Made by a program: the position numbers and the translations under genes. From assembly GCF_027497355.1 (NCBI RefSeq), contig NZ_CP114909.1, positions 62,001 to 126,000 of the forward strand: a stretch of DNA of 64,000 bases, given 5' to 3'. The DNA is from Micromonospora sp. WMMA1947 (lineage in GTDB: Bacteria > Actinomycetota > Actinomycetes > Mycobacteriales > Micromonosporaceae). A model generated the notes under the pieces. That model saw only the letters and a program-made list of their open reading frames with translations, did not search any database and was not told the DNA's origin. Positions within the stretch are counted from its first letter, which is position 1, and each line of letters begins with the position of its first letter. This document shows, piece after piece, positions 1-7,617 of this stretch.

Positions 1-187
1 CGTGCAGCCGCCCCAGCCGTCCTGGGGGTCGATGCTCTCCAGCGGCAAGGCGTTCATGGAGATGTCGATCTGGCCGTCCGTCGTCCCCGGCGTCTGCATC
101 ATGATCGCGGTGCTGGGCTTCAACCTGCTAGGCGACACCCTTCGCGACGTGCTCGACCCGCGACTGCGCGGCCGTTCCAGCCGCTGA
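1..187 (+). CDS. Dipeptide/oligopeptide ABC transporter permease, C-terminal end (partial)
   Basis: This is the last ~61 codons of a gene that begins before the window, read from base 2 to the TGA at 185-187. The visible part has a Trp-rich loop, one hydrophobic segment (VVPGVCIMIAVLGFNLLGDTL) and the ending GDTLRDVLDPRLRG. That last pattern is the usual C-terminus of DppC/OppC-type inner-membrane permeases. It implies a peptide transporter operon entering from the left, whose last gene may be the E1 gene 27 nt downstream. The start and most membrane segments are outside the window, so the substrate cannot be judged. Confidence 0.8.
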   Translation, partial: VQPPQPSWGSMLSSGKAFMEMSIWPSVVPGVCIMIAVLGFNLLGDTLRDVLDPRLRGRSSR

Positions 188-214
188 CCCCTCGCACCCC
201 CGGCAAGGAGCAAC

Positions 215-2410
215 GTGGAAACCATCGACGAACACCTGGTTCGTCAACTGTCGGAATGGTCGGCGGGCGCCCCGGCGCCCGCCGACCCGTCGCCGGACGT
301 CGAGGTCGACGCCGGTCTGCTGCTGGACTACTTCGACGCCCAGATCCAGAGCCGCCACCTCGACCTCGCGCTGCGGTGGCTGCAGTCGAAACGGGAGGGC
401 TTCTACACGATCGGGTCCAGCGGCCACGAGAGCAACGCCGCCGTCGCGCTGGCGCTGCGCCCGACCGACCCGGCGCTGCTGCACTACCGGTCCGGCGGTT
501 TCTACGCCGCCCGGGCCGGGCAGGTTCCCGGCTCCACCCCGGTCACCGACGTGCTGCACTCCGCCGCCGCGTCGCGCCGGGATCCGATCTCCGGTGGCCG
601 GCACAAGGTGTTCGGGCACCGGGAGCTGAACATCATCCCGCAGACCTCGACCATCGCCTCGCACCTGCCCCGCGCGATGGGCATGGCGTTCGCCCTGGAC
701 CGCGGCGTCGGCGACACCGGCTACCCGGCCGACGCGGTGGTGGTGTGCAGCTTCGGCGACGCCTCGGCCAACCACTCCACCGCCGCCGGGGCGCTGAACG
801 CCGTCGGCTGGGCCGCCCACCAGGGGCTCGGGATGCCGGTGCTGTTCGTCTGCGAGGACAACGGCATCGGCATCAGCACCCGGTCCCCGCACGGCTGGGT
901 GGACCGGATGCTGTCCGCGCTGCCCGGCCTCGACTACACCGCCGCCGACGGCACCGACCCCGTGCGGTTGCTCGCCGTCGCGGCCGAGACGGCCCATCGG
1001 GTACGCGCCGGACGCCGGCCCGCCGTGCTGCACCTGCGGACGGTCCGGTTCATGGGCCACGCCGGCTCCGACGCGGAGCTGGCGTACCGGTCCCGGTCGG
1101 AGATCCTCGCCGACTACGCCCGCGACCCGCTGCTGGCCACGGCGGCGGTGCTGGCCCGGCGCGGGATTCTCGCCCCGGCCGAGAGCCTGGCCCGCTACGA
1201 GCAGGCCCGCAAACTGGTCATGGACCAGGCGGAGGCGATGCTCGGGCGGGTCGAGCGGCTGCCCGACGCGGCGGCGGTGACCGGGCCGCTCACCGAACGC
1301 CGGACCGACCGGGTCGGCGCGGCTGCCGCACGGGCCGGCGCCGGCCGGGAGAAGGTGTTCGGCGGCCGGCTCCCCGAGGCGCGCGGGCCGCTCACGCTCG
1401 CCCAGTCGGTCAACGCCGCCCTGCACGACGCGCTGCTCACCTGGCCGCAGGCGCAGGTGTTCGGCGAGGACGTGGCGCGCAAGGGCGGCGTCTACGGCGC
1501 CACCCGCGGGCTGCGCAAGGCGTTCGGCGCGAACCGCGTGTTCGACACGCTGCTGGACGAGCAGACCATCCTCGGGGTGGCGCTCGGCGGCGCGCTGGCC
1601 GGCACGCTGCCGATCCCGGAGATCCAGTACCTCGCCTACCTGCACAACGCCGAGGACCAGCTGCGCGGCGAGGCCGCCTCGCTACGGTTCTTCTCCGACG
1701 GGCAGTACGGCAACGGGATGGTCGTCCGGATCGCCGGCCTGGCGTACCAGAAGGGGTTCGGCGGGCACTTCCACAACGACAACTCGGTGGCGGTGCTGCG
1801 CGACATCCCCGGCCTGGCGCTGGCTGTCGCCTCCCACCCGGCCACCGCGCCGGCGCTGCTGCGGCAGTGCCTCGCGCTGGCCGAGCAGGAGAAGCGGGTC
1901 TGCGTGTTCCTGGAGCCGATCGCGCTCTACCACACCCGCGACCTGCACACCGACGGCGACGGCGGCTGGCTGGCCCGGTACGCCCCACCGGACGAGTGGG
2001 CGGCCGGTGAGGCGCCACTCGGGCAGGTCCGCACCGTACGCGACGGCGGCGACCTGGCGCTCGTCACGTTCGGCAACGGCGTGCCGATGAGCCTGCGGGT
2101 GGCCGGGACGCTGGCCGCCGAGCGGGGCGCCGGCACCCGTGTCGTCGACCTGCAGTGGCTCGCGCCGCTGCCGGCCGCGAGCCTGCTCGCCGCGCTCGAC
2201 GGCGTACCCCGGGTGCTGGTGGTCGACGAGACGCGGGCCGGCGGCGGGGTGTCCGAGGCGGTGGTGGCCGCCCTGGTGGACGCCGGTTATCCGGGCCGGA
2301 TCTCCCGCGTCAACAGCGTCGACAGCTACGTCCCGCTGGGCCCGGCGGCCGACCACGTCCTGCTCGGTGAGCACGACGTGCTGACTGCGGCCCGCGCGCT
2401 GCTCGACTGA
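215..2410 (+). CDS. Fused E1 alpha-beta thiamine-diphosphate 2-oxoacid dehydrogenase
   Basis: The 731-residue protein joins both E1 chains of a branched-chain/pyruvate-type 2-oxoacid dehydrogenase. The N-terminal half (about 30-370) is E1-alpha-like and carries the ThDP/Mg motif starting at GDAS and ending in CEDNGIGIST. The C-terminal half (about 395-730) is E1-beta-like (FGEDVARKGGVYGAT, LLDEQTILGVALGGALAG, GLAYQKGFGGHFHNDN). E1 decarboxylates a 2-oxoacid and reductively acylates an E2 lipoyl domain in the cytoplasm. No E2 or E3 gene lies in the window, so the partner is unknown. The GTG start is chosen because AAGGAG sits at 205-210. An inverted-repeat terminator follows directly. Orphan fused E1 genes are known in actinomycetes. 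The exact 2-oxoacid is not inferable here. Confidence 0.88.
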   Translation: METIDEHLVRQLSEWSAGAPAPADPSPDVEVDAGLLLDYFDAQIQSRHLDLALRWLQSKREGFYTIGSSGHESNAAVALALRPTDPALLHYRSGGFYAARAGQVPGSTPVTDVLHSAAASRRDPISGGRHKVFGHRELNIIPQTSTIASHLPRAMGMAFALDRGVGDTGYPADAVVVCSFGDASANHSTAAGALNAVGWAAHQGLGMPVLFVCEDNGIGISTRSPHGWVDRMLSALPGLDYTAADGTDPVRLLAVAAETAHRVRAGRRPAVLHLRTVRFMGHAGSDAELAYRSRSEILADYARDPLLATAAVLARRGILAPAESLARYEQARKLVMDQAEAMLGRVERLPDAAAVTGPLTERRTDRVGAAAARAGAGREKVFGGRLPEARGPLTLAQSVNAALHDALLTWPQAQVFGEDVARKGGVYGATRGLRKAFGANRVFDTLLDEQTILGVALGGALAGTLPIPEIQYLAYLHNAEDQLRGEAASLRFFSDGQYGNGMVVRIAGLAYQKGFGGHFHNDNSVAVLRDIPGLALAVASHPATAPALLRQCLALAEQEKRVCVFLEPIALYHTRDLHTDGDGGWLARYAPPDEWAAGEAPLGQVRTVRDGGDLALVTFGNGVPMSLRVAGTLAAERGAGTRVVDLQWLAPLPAASLLAALDGVPRVLVVDETRAGGGVSEAVVAALVDAGYPGRISRVNSVDSYVPLGPAADHVLLGEHDVLTAARALLD

Positions 2411-2425
2411 CGCACGGCACGACGA

Positions 2426-2458
2426 AGGCGGCCCACCGGATCATCCGGTGGGCCGCCT
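2426..2458. terminator. Bidirectional hairpin terminator
   Basis: A 15-bp stem (2426-2440 with 2444-2458) closes on a TCA loop, between the convergent E1 gene and the D-2-hydroxyacid dehydrogenase gene. Both transcription units end here. There is no clear T-run on either side, as is usual in very GC-rich actinomycetes. Confidence 0.75.
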
Positions 2459-2472
2459 CCCGTTCGGCCGCC

Positions 2473-3453
2473 TCAGTACCCCAGATCGGGCTGCCGCTTC
2501 AGGCCGGCCAACTGCTCGCCGGCCAGGTAACGCTCCAGGTTGACGCAGAAGTCGGCGTAGAGCCGCTGCAGGTTGCCGGTGCCGCGGAACGACGTGTGCG
2601 GCGTGATCGTCGTGTTCGGCAGGTCCCACAGCCGGTGGTCGGCCGGCAGCGGCTCCTCCTCGAACACGTCCAGCACCGCGCCGGCGATCCGGCCGGACCG
2701 CATCGCGTCGACCAGGGCGTCCTCTGCCACGAGGGCGCCCCGCCCGACGTTCACCAGCACCGCCGACTCCTTCATCGCCGCGAAGTGCGCGGCGTCGAAG
2801 AAGTAGCGGTTCTCGGTGGTCAGCGGCATGGCCAGGACCACCGAGTCGGCCTCCGGCAGTACCGTCATGTGCTCGGCGTACGGGATCACCCGGTCGAAGC
2901 CCTCGGCCGGGGTGCCGGAGCGGTTCACGCCGATCACGTCGACTCCGAGAGCGCGGGCCCGCCAGGCCACCTCGCCGCCGATGCCGCCGGTGCCGAACAC
3001 CAGCATCGTGCTGCCGATGAAGTCCCGGCCGGTGATCCGCACCCACTCCCGGCGTTCCTGCGCCTCCCGGTGCTCCGGGAAGGCGCGGAAGCGCATCAGC
3101 ACCGCGCCGATGGCGTACTCGGCGATCGGCACGTTGTAGGAGTTGGGCGACCGGGTGTAGAGCAGCCCCTCGGCGAGGCGGCGCTGCATCAGCTCGCCGC
3201 CCACCCAGTCGAACCCGGCCGCGGTGATCTGCACCCACCGCAGCCTGTCGCACTTGGCCAGCAGCTCGTCGAAGGTGTCCTCGTTCATCGCGCTGCGCAG
3301 GATCACCTCGGCGTCGAGCCACTCGTCGCGTACCGGCTCACCGTCGCCAACCGGGCTGAACCGGCACTGCGGGAACCGCTCCCGCAGTTGCGGGAGCAGG
3401 TCCGACAGGTTGGGGGTGAGCAGGACGTGCGGTCCCGCGACGGCGCCGGTCAC
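2473..3453 (-). CDS. D-2-hydroxyacid dehydrogenase (NAD-binding)
   Basis: The 326-residue cytoplasmic oxidoreductase is predicted to interconvert a 2-oxoacid and a D-2-hydroxyacid with NAD(P)H. A Rossmann fingerprint GTGGIGGEVAWRARALG lies near residues 155-170. The conserved catalytic region follows as NVGRGALV (Arg), DVFEEEPLP (Glu) and ITPHTSF (His), at the expected spacing. Length is normal for the family. Its start overlaps the stop of the tautomerase gene by 4 nt (ATGA). It is the last gene of the minus-strand operon that starts at 7280. The specific acid is unknown. Context with a tautomerase and a dipeptidase suggests a step in breaking down an oxo- or hydroxy-acid released from the imported compound. 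Confidence 0.88.
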   Translation of the reverse strand: MTGAVAGPHVLLTPNLSDLLPQLRERFPQCRFSPVGDGEPVRDEWLDAEVILRSAMNEDTFDELLAKCDRLRWVQITAAGFDWVGGELMQRRLAEGLLYTRSPNSYNVPIAEYAIGAVLMRFRAFPEHREAQERREWVRITGRDFIGSTMLVFGTGGIGGEVAWRARALGVDVIGVNRSGTPAEGFDRVIPYAEHMTVLPEADSVVLAMPLTTENRYFFDAAHFAAMKESAVLVNVGRGALVAEDALVDAMRSGRIAGAVLDVFEEEPLPADHRLWDLPNTTITPHTSFRGTGNLQRLYADFCVNLERYLAGEQLAGLKRQPDLGY

Positions 3454-3650
3454 GAGGACTCCTGCGCACGCTTCCGGTTGTTGTACGTCACGCCGCCCTT
3501 GGCCCAGTTGTCGTACGACACCTCGTAGAGCAGGACGTGGGTGTTCTCGCGCGGGGAGCCGTACTTGACCAGCACGTCGGTGAGGTCAGCGATCATCGCT
3601 TCCTTGGTGGCCTGGTCCCGCTTGCCGATCTCGGCCCGGATGATTGCCAT
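3450..3650 (-). CDS. 4-oxalocrotonate tautomerase-like protein lacking Pro1
   Basis: The small 66-residue protein has the length and beta-alpha-beta layout of the 4-OT family. These enzymes assemble into hexamers and use the N-terminal proline, exposed after Met removal, as the catalytic base. Here the second codon is GCA (Ala): the protein reads MAIIRAEIGKRDQATKEAM, with no Pro in the first 30 residues. A middle segment (VLVKYGSPRENTHVLLYEV) and a late NWAKGG correspond to the usual family positions. It lies 1 nt after the TPR gene and overlaps the dehydrogenase start by 4 nt, so it is firmly in the operon. It may be a structural variant, use another base or have lost activity. Non-Pro1 members of the superfamily are known to exist. 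Confidence 0.8.
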   Translation of the reverse strand: MAIIRAEIGKRDQATKEAMIADLTDVLVKYGSPRENTHVLLYEVSYDNWAKGGVTYNNRKRAQESS

Positions 3651-3651
3651 G

Positions 3652-4518
3652 TCAGTTCTCCTTGCTCGTGGTCGCGAAGTCCGGGTTGCGCTCGTACTCG
3701 GCCTTGACTGCGAGGTACGCGAAGGCGTGCGTGACGCGGGTCTTGAGCACCCCGTCGAAGACCTCGCGGGCCTTCTCGACGTCGCCGTTGTAGTAGTGCC
3801 AGTTGCCGAGGCCGTACCCCTGGGTGACGGTCTTGAGGCTGTTGCCGTCGCACATCGCCCACAGCTCGTCCGGGCCGATCTGGCCGGTGTAGAGCTTCAT
3901 CCGGCCCTCGTAGCCCACCAGGTGCGGCTCGTCGACCAGGTCGACATTGCGGAACCGGTCGAGCACCTCCTCGGCCTCGGCGGTCCGGCCGAGGCGCCGC
4001 AGCGCCATGTACTGCCAGTCCTGCGACGCCACCAGGCCCTCCTGGTGCCGGGACGCCTTCTCCGACTCGGCGAAGCTGGGCAGGCAGCCCTCCAGGTCGC
4101 CGGCGAGGTACTGGGCGACGCCGAGGTGGTACCAGACGGAGGCGTGCAGCGTGGTGTTGTAGCGGCCGAGGATCTCCGGGTTCGCGGCGGCGTCGGTGTC
4201 GCTGAGGTGCTGCGGGCGCACGTCCTCGGGCCGGCCGAGGATCAGGCTCACGACGTCCTTCTCCACCTCCGGCTGGTACATCTCGTACTCGTCCTCGACG
4301 CCGGCGAGCTGGTCGGCGGCGGTGCGCAGGTCCGCGATCGCGCCGGCGTAGTCACTGATGGAGATCCGCCGGTGCCCCCGGAAACGCAGCAGGCGCGGGC
4401 TGTCCGGCTCCAGTTCGAGCGCCTCGGTCAGCAGCGCCACGGACTCCTCGTGCTTGCCGAGGTAGCCCTTCAGCCGGGCGGCGATGATGTAGCGGTGGGT
4501 CAGGGGTACGGACGTCAT
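3652..4518 (-). CDS. TPR-repeat protein of the dipeptidase operon
   Basis: The 288-residue soluble protein has tetratricopeptide-type helical pairs. They are clearest at the N-terminus (YIIAARLKGYLGKHEESVALLTEALELEPD, then the following RFRGHRRI helix pair), near YHLGVAQYLAGDLEGCLPSF, and near the C-terminus (YGLGNWHYYNGDVEKAREVFDG). No signal peptide or enzyme motif is visible. The ATG at 4518 is preferred to an upstream in-frame start because AAAGG precedes it and the upstream extension is Arg/Pro-rich and lies in the spacer. It sits between the binding-protein gene and the tautomerase gene. A scaffold or regulatory role is possible, but no specific function can be assigned. Confidence 0.75.
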   Translation of the reverse strand: MTSVPLTHRYIIAARLKGYLGKHEESVALLTEALELEPDSPRLLRFRGHRRISISDYAGAIADLRTAADQLAGVEDEYEMYQPEVEKDVVSLILGRPEDVRPQHLSDTDAAANPEILGRYNTTLHASVWYHLGVAQYLAGDLEGCLPSFAESEKASRHQEGLVASQDWQYMALRRLGRTAEAEEVLDRFRNVDLVDEPHLVGYEGRMKLYTGQIGPDELWAMCDGNSLKTVTQGYGLGNWHYYNGDVEKAREVFDGVLKTRVTHAFAYLAVKAEYERNPDFATTSKEN

Positions 4519-4585
4519 GGATTGCCTTTCGTCGCGGTACGGCGGAGGGGGCGCCCCCGGGAGGCGGCGCCCCCTCCGCGGTTCG

Positions 4586-6199
4586 TCAGCGGTCCAGCCA
4601 GAGGTGCCGGTAGAAGCGGTACGTCGGCGTCGGGTCACCGCGGTAACCCATGACGTCCTTCTGCACCACGTCGAAGTCGGCGTTCAGGAACGTCATCGCC
4701 ACCGGGCCCCGCTCGGCGAGGATCTTCTCGGCCTGCTGGTAGAGCTGGGCACGCTTGTCCTTGTCCATCTCGGAGCGGGCCTTGACGACCAGGTCCTCGT
4801 ACTCCGCGTCGGACCAGTTGCCGTAGTTCAGGCCGCCGCCCTTGAGGAAGCTGGCGGTGAACCGCTCGTCCGGGTCGTAGGTGAGGCCGAAGCCGGACTG
4901 GTACATGTCGAAGTCGCCGGACTTCGTCTTGGTGTCGGCGATGGTGGACTCCACCGACTCCAGCGTCACCTTGATGCCGATCTTGGCGAGCTGCTGCTGC
5001 TCGACCTCGGCCGAGCGCACCTGGAACGCCGAGGTGGCGATGACCATGAGCTTGGCGTCGAAGCCGTTCGGGTAGCCCGCCTCGGCCAGCAGCGCCTTCG
5101 CCTTCTCGATGTCCGGCTTGCCGTACACCGGCTCCTTGAGCGCGCCGAAGCGGTCCGGCGGCAGGTAGCCGGCGTTGAGCGCGGTGCCGAAGCCGGAGTT
5201 GGCGACGTTCAGGATCTCCTGCCGGTCCAGCGCCATGTAGATGGCCTGCCGGACCTTGACGTTGTCGTACGGCGCCTTCGAGGTGTTCAGCCGCAGGTGC
5301 AGCGACAGCGAGCCGGAGCCGCCGTACCACTTGAGCTTCTCGTCCCGCTTGAGCGCGTCGATGAACTCGGGCGCGGGCCGCCACAGGAAGTCGACGGTGC
5401 CGCTGCGCACGGCGGCGGCGCGGGCGTTGTCGTCGGGGTTGAAGGTGAAGTCCAGCCCGTCCAGGTACGGAACCCCGGACTCCCAGTACTTGTCGTGCTT
5501 GTCCAGCTTGATGGCCTGGCCGGTGGTCCGGGCGGCGAGCTTGAACGGCCCGCTGCCGCCGTCGACGCTGCCGTTGAGATCGCCCTGCTTCTCGACCACG
5601 GTCCGGTCGACGATCGACGACGCGGCGGTGGACAGCAGGGTCAGGATGGCGGCGTTGGGCTTGGCCAGCTTCATCACGACGGTGCGCTCGTCGGGCGCCT
5701 CGACCGAGGTGATGCCCTCGTAGCTGCGGGCGCGCGGTGCCCGGGTGGCCGGGTCCTTGATCCGCTCGATCGAGTACTTCACGTCGGCGGCGGTCACCTT
5801 GCGGCCGCTGTGGAAGTACGCGTTGTCGCGCAGCTTGAACGTCACGGTCAGGCCGTCCGCGCTCAGCTCCCACGACTCGGCGATGGCCGGCTTGATCTCA
5901 CCCCGGTACGACTGCACGAGCGACTCGTAGATCTGCTCGTTGATGACGAAGGCCGAGGTCTCCGACATCCGGTGCGGGTCGAGTTCGTTGGCGTCCAGCC
6001 GGATCATGATCCGCAGCCGGCCACCGGACTTCGGCGTGCCGGCGGCCTGCGTCTCGTCCTCCAGCTTGACGTTGCTGGTGAGGCCGTCACTGGCGTTGCC
6101 ATCGGACTTGCCCGACGGCGGCTCGCCGCCTCCGCAGCCGGCCGCGAGCGTCGCCACGACGCCCACCGCCAGCGCTCTCATCAGAATTCGGGTACGCAT
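4586..6199 (-). CDS. Peptide-type ABC transporter substrate-binding lipoprotein (SBP_bac_5)
   Basis: The 537-residue extracytoplasmic binding protein belongs to the DppA/OppA/NikA family. The N-terminus (MRTRILMRALAVGVVATLAAGC) is a lipoprotein signal with lipobox LAAGC, Cys22 being the predicted lipidated residue. The mature part shows the family pattern, including LDPHRMSE, INEQIYESLVQSYRGEIKPAIAES, YFHSGRKVTAADVKYSIERI and VRQAIYMALDRQEIL. ATG 6199 is chosen because AAGGAG lies just upstream; the longer in-frame extension would bury the signal. No permease or ATPase is in this operon, so it may serve the partial transporter at the left edge or the one encoded at 18.8-22.7 kb. It is a second, divergent paralogue of the 22764-24419 protein. 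Confidence 0.9.
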   Translation of the reverse strand: MRTRILMRALAVGVVATLAAGCGGGEPPSGKSDGNASDGLTSNVKLEDETQAAGTPKSGGRLRIMIRLDANELDPHRMSETSAFVINEQIYESLVQSYRGEIKPAIAESWELSADGLTVTFKLRDNAYFHSGRKVTAADVKYSIERIKDPATRAPRARSYEGITSVEAPDERTVVMKLAKPNAAILTLLSTAASSIVDRTVVEKQGDLNGSVDGGSGPFKLAARTTGQAIKLDKHDKYWESGVPYLDGLDFTFNPDDNARAAAVRSGTVDFLWRPAPEFIDALKRDEKLKWYGGSGSLSLHLRLNTSKAPYDNVKVRQAIYMALDRQEILNVANSGFGTALNAGYLPPDRFGALKEPVYGKPDIEKAKALLAEAGYPNGFDAKLMVIATSAFQVRSAEVEQQQLAKIGIKVTLESVESTIADTKTKSGDFDMYQSGFGLTYDPDERFTASFLKGGGLNYGNWSDAEYEDLVVKARSEMDKDKRAQLYQQAEKILAERGPVAMTFLNADFDVVQKDVMGYRGDPTPTYRFYRHLWLDR

Positions 6200-6230
6200 C
6201 AGTCTCCTTGGCAGTGTCACGATTAGCGCT

Positions 6231-7280
6231 TCAGGCCGGCTTCCATGCCTCCCCATAGACCCGAAGCCAGTTGCCCCCGAGGATCTTGGTCACGTCCTCC
6301 GGCGAGAAGCCGCCGGCCAGAAGCGCCGCGGTGATGTTCGGGAAGTCCGAGGCGTCGTCCATGCCGATCGCCCGGCGCTCCTCCCAGCCGAAATCACCCA
6401 GCAGATTCCGGTGCTCCTTCGAGTTCGCCTCCGCGATGCTCTTGAGCTGCGCGATCCGCATCTCCTCGGTCCACGTCTCGTCGTAGTCGGTGGCCACGGC
6501 GACGTGGTCGACGCCGGCCACCTCCACGACGCGGGATACGTGCTCGACGAAGCGGGTCAGGTCCGGACGACGGGACGGGTCGTCCGGGTGGTACAGGAAT
6601 CCCGACAGGGTGGTGATGCCCATGACGCCGCTCTGCTCGGCCAGGCGCCGCAGGTATCCGTCCGACTTGGCGCGGATGTGCGGCGACAGCGCGTCGCAGA
6701 ACGAGTGCGTGACGACGACCGGCTTGTCCGAGGCGTCCATGGCGTCCAGGCCGGTGCGCTCGCCGCTGTGCGAGACGTCGACCAGCACCCCCAGCTCGTT
6801 CATCGCCTTGACGAACGTGCGGCCGCGGTGCGAGAGCCCCGAGTCGGTGTCCTCGCCGCAGCCCGCACCGAGCAGGTTCTGCCGCTGGTACGTCAGCTGG
6901 AGGATGCGGACGCCGAGGTCGTGGAACGTGCCGAGCAGGTCGAGGTCGGCGCCGATCATCTCGGTGTCCTGCGGGCCGAGGATCACGGCCTCCTTGCCCT
7001 CGGCCTTCGCCCGGTGGATGTCGTCCACCGTGAGGGCGAGCAGGACGTCGTCCCGGTGCGCGTCGATCCACCTGCGGCAGCGGTTGACTTCGCGCAGGGC
7101 GGTGACGGTGTCCGCGTACGGCCTGGTGACCGTGTGGTTCACAGCGGTGACGCCGCCTCGCCGGATCCGGTCGAGGTGGGCGTCGCTCAGCTCGATGACA
7201 GTGCTTCCGTCCACCACGGTGGCGGCGGCGTGCACGTCGGCGGCCGAGAGAGCGGGATGGTCGGTGGCGGCAGTGTTCAC
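6231..7280 (-). CDS. Membrane-dipeptidase-like (peptidase family M19) protein
   Basis: The 349-residue protein has the renal dipeptidase-type TIM barrel. Conserved M19 blocks are present: LVDVSHSGERTGLDAM, VVVTHSFCDALSPHIRAKSD, YLRRLAEQSGVMGITTL, VDHVAVATDYD and the C-terminal GGNWLRVYGEAW. These supply the bridging Glu/His ligands and substrate-binding Arg/Asp. The first metal site is unusual: where the family has an N-terminal DGHxD, this protein reads VVDGSTVIEL (residues 22-31), so the His and Asp ligands are absent. Family enzymes cleave dipeptides and some lactam or amide bonds. The GTG start has GGAGAT about 5 nt upstream. It is the first gene of the five-gene operon and is divergent from the XRE-cupin regulator. 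Confidence 0.83.
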   Translation of the reverse strand: MNTAATDHPALSAADVHAAATVVDGSTVIELSDAHLDRIRRGGVTAVNHTVTRPYADTVTALREVNRCRRWIDAHRDDVLLALTVDDIHRAKAEGKEAVILGPQDTEMIGADLDLLGTFHDLGVRILQLTYQRQNLLGAGCGEDTDSGLSHRGRTFVKAMNELGVLVDVSHSGERTGLDAMDASDKPVVVTHSFCDALSPHIRAKSDGYLRRLAEQSGVMGITTLSGFLYHPDDPSRRPDLTRFVEHVSRVVEVAGVDHVAVATDYDETWTEEMRIAQLKSIAEANSKEHRNLLGDFGWEERRAIGMDDASDFPNITAALLAGGFSPEDVTKILGGNWLRVYGEAWKPA

Positions 7281-7310
7281 GTCATCTCCAGATCATCGGA
7301 AGATGCCGAG

Positions 7311-7339
7311 ACTCTACGAGGCACGCAACTTGTTGTCCA
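7311..7339 (-). promoter_or_regulatory. Promoter of the dipeptidase operon
   Basis: Read on the minus strand, TGGACA (7339-7334) and TAGAGT (7316-7311) are separated by 17 nt. This is a good match to the housekeeping sigma consensus. Transcription would begin near 7304, about 24 nt before the GTG start at 7280. Confidence 0.6.
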
Positions 7340-7376
7340 TGAAATCTCACCAACTCGTCGGTACGCAGTGTCTAGG

Positions 7377-7391
7377 TGACGAATTTCGTCA
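7377..7391. promoter_or_regulatory. Palindromic operator candidate upstream of dipeptidase promoter
   Basis: TGACGAA-T-TTCGTCA is a perfect 15-nt palindrome with 7-bp arms. It lies about 38 nt upstream of the -35 box of the dipeptidase promoter. That position suits an activator, or a distal repressor site. The regulator is not identified. The neighbouring XRE-cupin protein is a candidate, but its leader palindrome has a different sequence. Confidence 0.4.
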
Positions 7392-7557
7392 TTCTGACGC
7401 GCGGCAAACCGATCGAGGCAGCCCGTCCGGCGCGAACGGGTCATAGCGCCACCAAGACTTCGAAGCGGAGAAAACGCACGGTGCACTGTGGAGGGGGGTG
7501 ACGCAGTCCATCCCGTACGCCGAGGATTGCGACCTCCTTACCCTCGCGGACCTGCGG

Positions 7558-7582
7558 GGATGTTCGATACCATCGAACATCC
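7558..7582. promoter_or_regulatory. Perfect 25-nt palindrome in the XRE-cupin leader (probable autoregulatory operator)
   Basis: Two 11-nt arms (GGATGTTCGAT at 7558-7568 and its exact reverse complement at 7572-7582) flank an ACC spacer. The site lies 36 nt before the GTG start at 7618. Its symmetry and position suit a dimeric HTH protein repressing its own gene. The half-sites are GTTCGAT...ATCGAAC, the opposite orientation to an actinobacterial LexA box. Confidence 0.6.
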
Positions 7583-7617
7583 CGGCGGAGGTTCCGCCAC
7601 CTCGACAGGAGGTCCCC

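Larger units (their letters stand above)
7281..7617. other. Divergent regulatory region between dipeptidase operon and XRE-cupin gene
   Basis: This 337-nt stretch has no gene. It contains a good minus-strand promoter (7311-7339), a 15-nt palindrome (7377-7391) and a 25-nt perfect palindrome (7558-7582). In-frame extension of the regulator upstream to 7498 is possible but has no ribosome-binding site and would place the palindrome inside the coding region. Confidence 0.7.

Noticed and set aside
7558..7582. Possible LexA/SOS box
   Set aside because: Actinobacterial LexA sites read GAAC-N4-GTTC. Here the half-sites are in the order GTTC...GAAC with wider spacing, so the symmetry is opposite.
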